Part shown: positions 4,486 to 7,261 of the stretch, one piece after another
Layout of the letters: the number at the start of each line of letters is the position of its first letter
Numbering within the stretch: position 1 is the first letter of the stretch
DNA from: Oligoflexia bacterium
GTDB lineage: Bacteria; Myxococcota_A; UBA796; UBA2385
NCBI GenBank assembly: GCA_013152105.1
Contig: JAADHA010000448.1
Location: forward strand, 1-7,261
Direction of reading: 5' to 3'
Length of the DNA stretch: 7,261 nt
Notes under the pieces: generated by a model
The model's input: only the letters and a program-made list of their open reading frames with translations
Databases searched by the model: none
What the model was told of the DNA's origin: nothing
Position numbers and translations under genes: made by a program

Positions 4486-6207
4486 GTGAGCAAGCGCAGA
4501 GGGCTTTTCGGCAGCCGACCCACGTTGTTGCTGGTCGATGAACGTCCCCCGGGCATCAACCTGGACATGGTGCACGCCTCGGCCCTGCCAGCGCTCGAAG
4601 ACGAGCCCGAAGAAAACCTGGCCGCGCCAGAAGAAGAAGAAGCCGACGAAGACAGCTATGACGGCGGGGGGCCGCTGCGCATCTTCATCGGGAAGCAGGG
4701 CGAAGCGGACGGCCAGTCGGCAGTGGCGCGGGACGCCGCATCTGCGGAAGCGGCCACGGCGCGTGCATCCGTCGAAGGACCGGTTTGGGATGCCTCAGCC
4801 CTCGCCGCGCGGGCCGATGGCGCTGGTTCTGGTGCCAAGACACGGGACGCGCCTGTGTTGCTGAAGTCCGGCCTGGGGCCGGATGGACCGCCGCCCCTGA
4901 CGATGTCCTTTGGCGGCAGCTTCAGCCGTGGTTCCTTGGACGCGGGCGTGATGGACGAGGTCGAGGGTGTCGAGGAAATCGAGTCCGTACGCTCGGACAC
5001 CGTTGTGCTTCACGATCAGATCTTCGATCGCTTTCTGCGCTTTGAGGACCCGCGGGACATTCCTCCCTCCCGGCAGACTGCTCGGGCTCAGGGCGCCACC
5101 CAAGATGACGATGAAGACGTCCATGAACCTGTGTCGCTCGCCTCTGTGGGTGGCGGTGCCGAGGAACCCAGGCGGTCGAATAGAGAGCGGTCCCTTGTGC
5201 AGGCAGGCCCGCCTCCGACCCGTGGTCTGCAAGTGGGTCTGGTGCGTGGACCCACGCTTGACGACGATGAAGACTACGACGATGAAGACTACGACGATGA
5301 AGACTACGACGATGAAGACTACGACGAAGTAGGCGCAGCTCCGGCGCAAGACACTGGGCGCGTCGCCGATGTTGATCTGGATGAGGACCAGGATGACAAG
5401 GATGACGACATCCTGGTCGACCCTGGTGCTGGCAAGCCGCGGGTGATCATCGGCCAGCATGACGCGCTACCGCCACTTCCACCGCCACCGTCATCTTCGT
5501 CGACGCCGCCACTGGCGCCCGCGTCTCCGATCATTCCAGACCCGTTTTCCGAGAGACCCAGTTTCAACCTGATCCGCGACCTCGTGAAGGCTCGGGACGC
5601 AGATCCACCACCCTTGGCGAAGAAGCCGGCTGCTGGACCCCGTACGCCGCCGAAATGGGCCGCTCGACCCAAAGACACGGTGATCGGCCGGCGCGAAAAA
5701 CCGAAAGAAGACCAGCAGGATGGCGGTGGAATCGGGCTGATCATCTTCGGAATCCTGTTCATCGTGGCGCTGTTGGTGACCTGGACACTTCTCCACTCCG
5801 CGGACCAGTCCAAGCTCCTTGCTCCGACAGACTCTCCTGCCTTGGTGCCGGTCGACGTTCTCCCGGGCGCGAGTGCTGGTTCCCAGGACGGCACCTCCTC
5901 CGAGTCGACCACCGGCGATGCCTCGAAGGCAGCCGTTGCACCCGACGCCGATTCTGCTGCTGCTGCGAACTCGGTTCCAGCCGCTCCGGCACCGGCCGCT
6001 GCAAAGGGCGTGGTGAGGATCCGGGCCACCCGCCCCAGCCGCGTGTACATTGATGGGCGCTACGTGGGACAGACACCCCTGAGCGCTCAGGCGCTTGACA
6101 GTGGTGTCCACAATGTGCGGGTGGTGGCGGTGGACTCTGGACGTACACGGACACAGGATGTGCGGGTGGATGCCGGCCGGTCGTCCGAAGTGCGGTTTTC
6201 GTTCTGA
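4486..6207 (+). CDS. Single-pass membrane protein with long acidic disordered cytoplasmic region and C-terminal PEGA domain
   Basis: PEGA domains are small beta-rich modules usually found outside the cytoplasmic membrane, often linked to the wall or surface layer. From the GTG at 4486 the protein has 573 residues. After a basic start (SKRRGLFGSRP), about 400 residues are low-complexity and acidic: EEEEADEDSYD near 49-59, four DDEDY units (260-279), DLDEDQDDKDDD (297-308), and a proline/serine run (329-340). A transmembrane helix lies at about 413-437 (GGGIGLIIFGILFIVALLVTW), basic residues before it, so the N-terminus is inside. An Ala/Pro/Ser linker leads to the PEGA domain (about 507-573) with core PSRVYIDGRYVGQTPL. 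The frame extends upstream to 4300, but those 62 codons overlap the previous gene and encode four cysteines, whereas the rest has none. GGGGGAAG precedes the GTG. A GTG at 4474 is an alternative. It is the third gene of the operon, 49 bases after the second. Confidence 0.85.
   Translation: MSKRRGLFGSRPTLLLVDERPPGINLDMVHASALPALEDEPEENLAAPEEEEADEDSYDGGGPLRIFIGKQGEADGQSAVARDAASAEAATARASVEGPVWDASALAARADGAGSGAKTRDAPVLLKSGLGPDGPPPLTMSFGGSFSRGSLDAGVMDEVEGVEEIESVRSDTVVLHDQIFDRFLRFEDPRDIPPSRQTARAQGATQDDDEDVHEPVSLASVGGGAEEPRRSNRERSLVQAGPPPTRGLQVGLVRGPTLDDDEDYDDEDYDDEDYDDEDYDEVGAAPAQDTGRVADVDLDEDQDDKDDDILVDPGAGKPRVIIGQHDALPPLPPPPSSSSTPPLAPASPIIPDPFSERPSFNLIRDLVKARDADPPPLAKKPAAGPRTPPKWAARPKDTVIGRREKPKEDQQDGGGIGLIIFGILFIVALLVTWTLLHSADQSKLLAPTDSPALVPVDVLPGASAGSQDGTSSESTTGDASKAAVAPDADSAAAANSVPAAPAPAAAKGVVRIRATRPSRVYIDGRYVGQTPLSAQALDSGVHNVRVVAVDSGRTRTQDVRVDAGRSSEVRFSF
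5263..5322 (+). repeat. Four exact 15-bp tandem repeats encoding DDEDY
   Basis: The unit GACGATGAAGACTAC occurs four times without a mismatch (5263, 5278, 5293, 5308) and is preceded and followed by partial units (GAC; GACGA). It encodes Asp-Asp-Glu-Asp-Tyr in frame. Exact DNA identity indicates recent duplication. The 15-base unit preserves the reading frame when copy number changes. Confidence 0.95.
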
Positions 6208-6208
6208 G

Positions 6209-7261
6209 TCAGGCCGGCAGGGCGACGCCAGCGGCCATCGCCACGTAGCCCAGCGCGCGTACATTGCGGACGGCGCCTGTCTTGGACCCTGGGGTCAGGG
6301 AGAGCCAGCACGCAGTGTAGCGGTCGCCGTCTCGTTGAGCGTCCAAGAGCAGGGACGAGGAGTGGGTGTTCTCGGGCTTGCCGGTCCAACGCACCGTGAA
6401 ACCCACGGCGAGGCGGGACAGGTGATCGAGACCCAGTTGTCGACATGTGGCGGCTAGCTGTGCGGTGGCGGTCGGTTCGAGGTCGTGGGTGCCTGCCTGG
6501 AAGGCGAGCTGCGCCAGCCGCACAAGCTGCTGATGGTACGGGTCTTCGGGTGCCAGCTTAGACGCGTGGGTGAGCCAACGGCGTGCGGCGTCCCTGTCCC
6601 CGAGCTCCAAGTGTCCCAGCGCAGTCTGTGCGGCCATCGCGGCCCCCCAGGGGTCCAACGGACGTTGCAGCAGCAGATCCTGGGCCAGCGATACCAATTC
6701 CCCCAGGCGTCCGATATCCGCGGAGATGTGAGCGTGGCGCAGGCCGACTCGCAAGGCTTCCTGAGTGGCAAAGGCGCTTCGCGCTTGCTTGGCGGTCCGC
6801 AGGGCATCGCGGACCAGGCGCCCGGCCTGGTCTACCTCTCCACCGAGGAGGCGGGCCTCGCCCAGGTGTGCGCAGACCAGGGCCAGGAGTTCGGCGTCTT
6901 TGGTCAGGGCCAGATCCTGGTGAGCCCGCTCGAGCTGGTCGATGGCCTTGTCGATCTGTCCCCGCCGCAGCCAGAAGTGTCCGGCTTCGGCTCGGAGACC
7001 GGCTTGGGTGCGACGGGTGCCCGCGTCTTGGGCTCGCGCCCGGGCCGTCAGCAGGTAGCGGCGAGCGTTGCCCCAGTCGCAGCGATGAATGGCGATCTGT
7101 GCGCGGGTCCAGGACACTCCAACCGCGGCGGCGGCTTGGTCTGGCAGGTGCGTGTCGTAGGGACTCAGCGGTTCGGCGGCGGCATTCAAGGCACCAGCCC
7201 GCAGTCGCGCACGTGCTGTGAGGACGCGCCAACGAGCGGCTAGATCGGGCTGGGCGAGCTG
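6209..7261 (-). CDS. TPR repeat protein, C-terminal part (N-terminus beyond right edge)
   Basis: Tetratricopeptide repeats are helix pairs that dock partner proteins. The frame ends at TGA (6209-6211) and stays open to base 7261, giving 350 residues without a proven start. A TTG at 7189 could open the frame, but the 24 codons before it (QLAQPDLAARWRVLTARARL...) have the same helical Ala/Arg/Leu character and no stop, so the real start is likely outside. Numbering from the edge, TPR-like helix pairs are WTRAQIAIHRCDWGNARRYL (51-70), FWLRRGQIDKAIDQLERAH (96-114), HLGEARLLGGEVDQAGRLV (132-150) and TALGHLELGDRDAARRWL (213-230), the last followed by KLAPEDP. The final 70 residues (GFTVRWTGKPENTHSSSLLL, YTACWLSL) look beta-rich and not TPR. 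No signal or membrane segment is visible. Missing N-terminal domains (kinase, ATPase or other regulator) are common in TPR proteins of such bacteria but cannot be judged here. Confidence 0.82.
   Translation of the reverse strand, partial: QLAQPDLAARWRVLTARARLRAGALNAAAEPLSPYDTHLPDQAAAAVGVSWTRAQIAIHRCDWGNARRYLLTARARAQDAGTRRTQAGLRAEAGHFWLRRGQIDKAIDQLERAHQDLALTKDAELLALVCAHLGEARLLGGEVDQAGRLVRDALRTAKQARSAFATQEALRVGLRHAHISADIGRLGELVSLAQDLLLQRPLDPWGAAMAAQTALGHLELGDRDAARRWLTHASKLAPEDPYHQQLVRLAQLAFQAGTHDLEPTATAQLAATCRQLGLDHLSRLAVGFTVRWTGKPENTHSSSLLLDAQRDGDRYTACWLSLTPGSKTGAVRNVRALGYVAMAAGVALPA

Noticed and set aside
4795..6050. Minus-strand frames (221, 243 and 257 codons) opposite the PEGA gene
   Set aside because: Their repeats (such as VVVFIV) are antisense readings of the DDEDY repeat, and they overlap a plus-strand gene with a membrane segment and PEGA domain.
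6212..6236. GGCCG...CGGCC hairpin at the convergent gene junction as a terminator
   Set aside because: The stem is only five base pairs, no T-run follows on either strand, and it lies within the end of the TPR gene.

Overview
The window is dense, GC-rich bacterial DNA with seven genes and no gene-free stretch longer than about 105 bases. I see no RNA gene, CRISPR array, insertion sequence or phage gene. The protein types (a PEGA-domain membrane protein, a TPR repeat protein, low-complexity acidic proteins, a possible lipoprotein nuclease) and the G/C-ending codons would suit Myxococcota or another deltaproteobacterial-type lineage. That placement is an inference from style, not from a marker gene.

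Left region (1-1886, minus strand). A Wzt-type ABC transporter ATPase with a C-terminal carbohydrate-recognition-like domain is followed directly by the N-terminal 129 codons of a probable glycosyltransferase, which runs off the left edge. The two are co-transcribed: the start codon of the second immediately follows the stop of the first. Both codons lie in the loop of a perfect 14-bp RNA hairpin that also buries half of the Shine-Dalgarno sequence. Together the genes suggest a surface-polysaccharide synthesis and export locus.

Centre-left (1992-2606, plus strand). A divergent gene encodes an exported staphylococcal-nuclease-like (thermonuclease) protein. The 105-bp gap between it and the ABC gene must hold the promoters for both directions.

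Centre (2675-6207, plus strand). A three-gene apparent operon makes up half of the window. (i) A 421-residue cysteine-free protein has an N-terminal coiled coil, an unrecognised alpha/beta domain, and an acidic tail containing an expanded Ala-Asp hexanucleotide repeat. (ii) A 164-residue protein, translationally coupled to it, looks like a double helix-turn-helix/winged-helix protein. (iii) A 573-residue single-pass membrane protein has a long disordered acidic cytoplasmic part, with a second tandem repeat encoding DDEDY, and an outward-facing PEGA domain. This set is the best candidate for an undescribed system. One working idea is a DNA-binding or regulatory module tethered to the inner membrane and cell wall.

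Right region (6209-7261, minus strand). A TPR repeat protein converges on the operon with its stop codon one base away. It is truncated at its N-terminus by the window edge: its frame is open through to base 7261.
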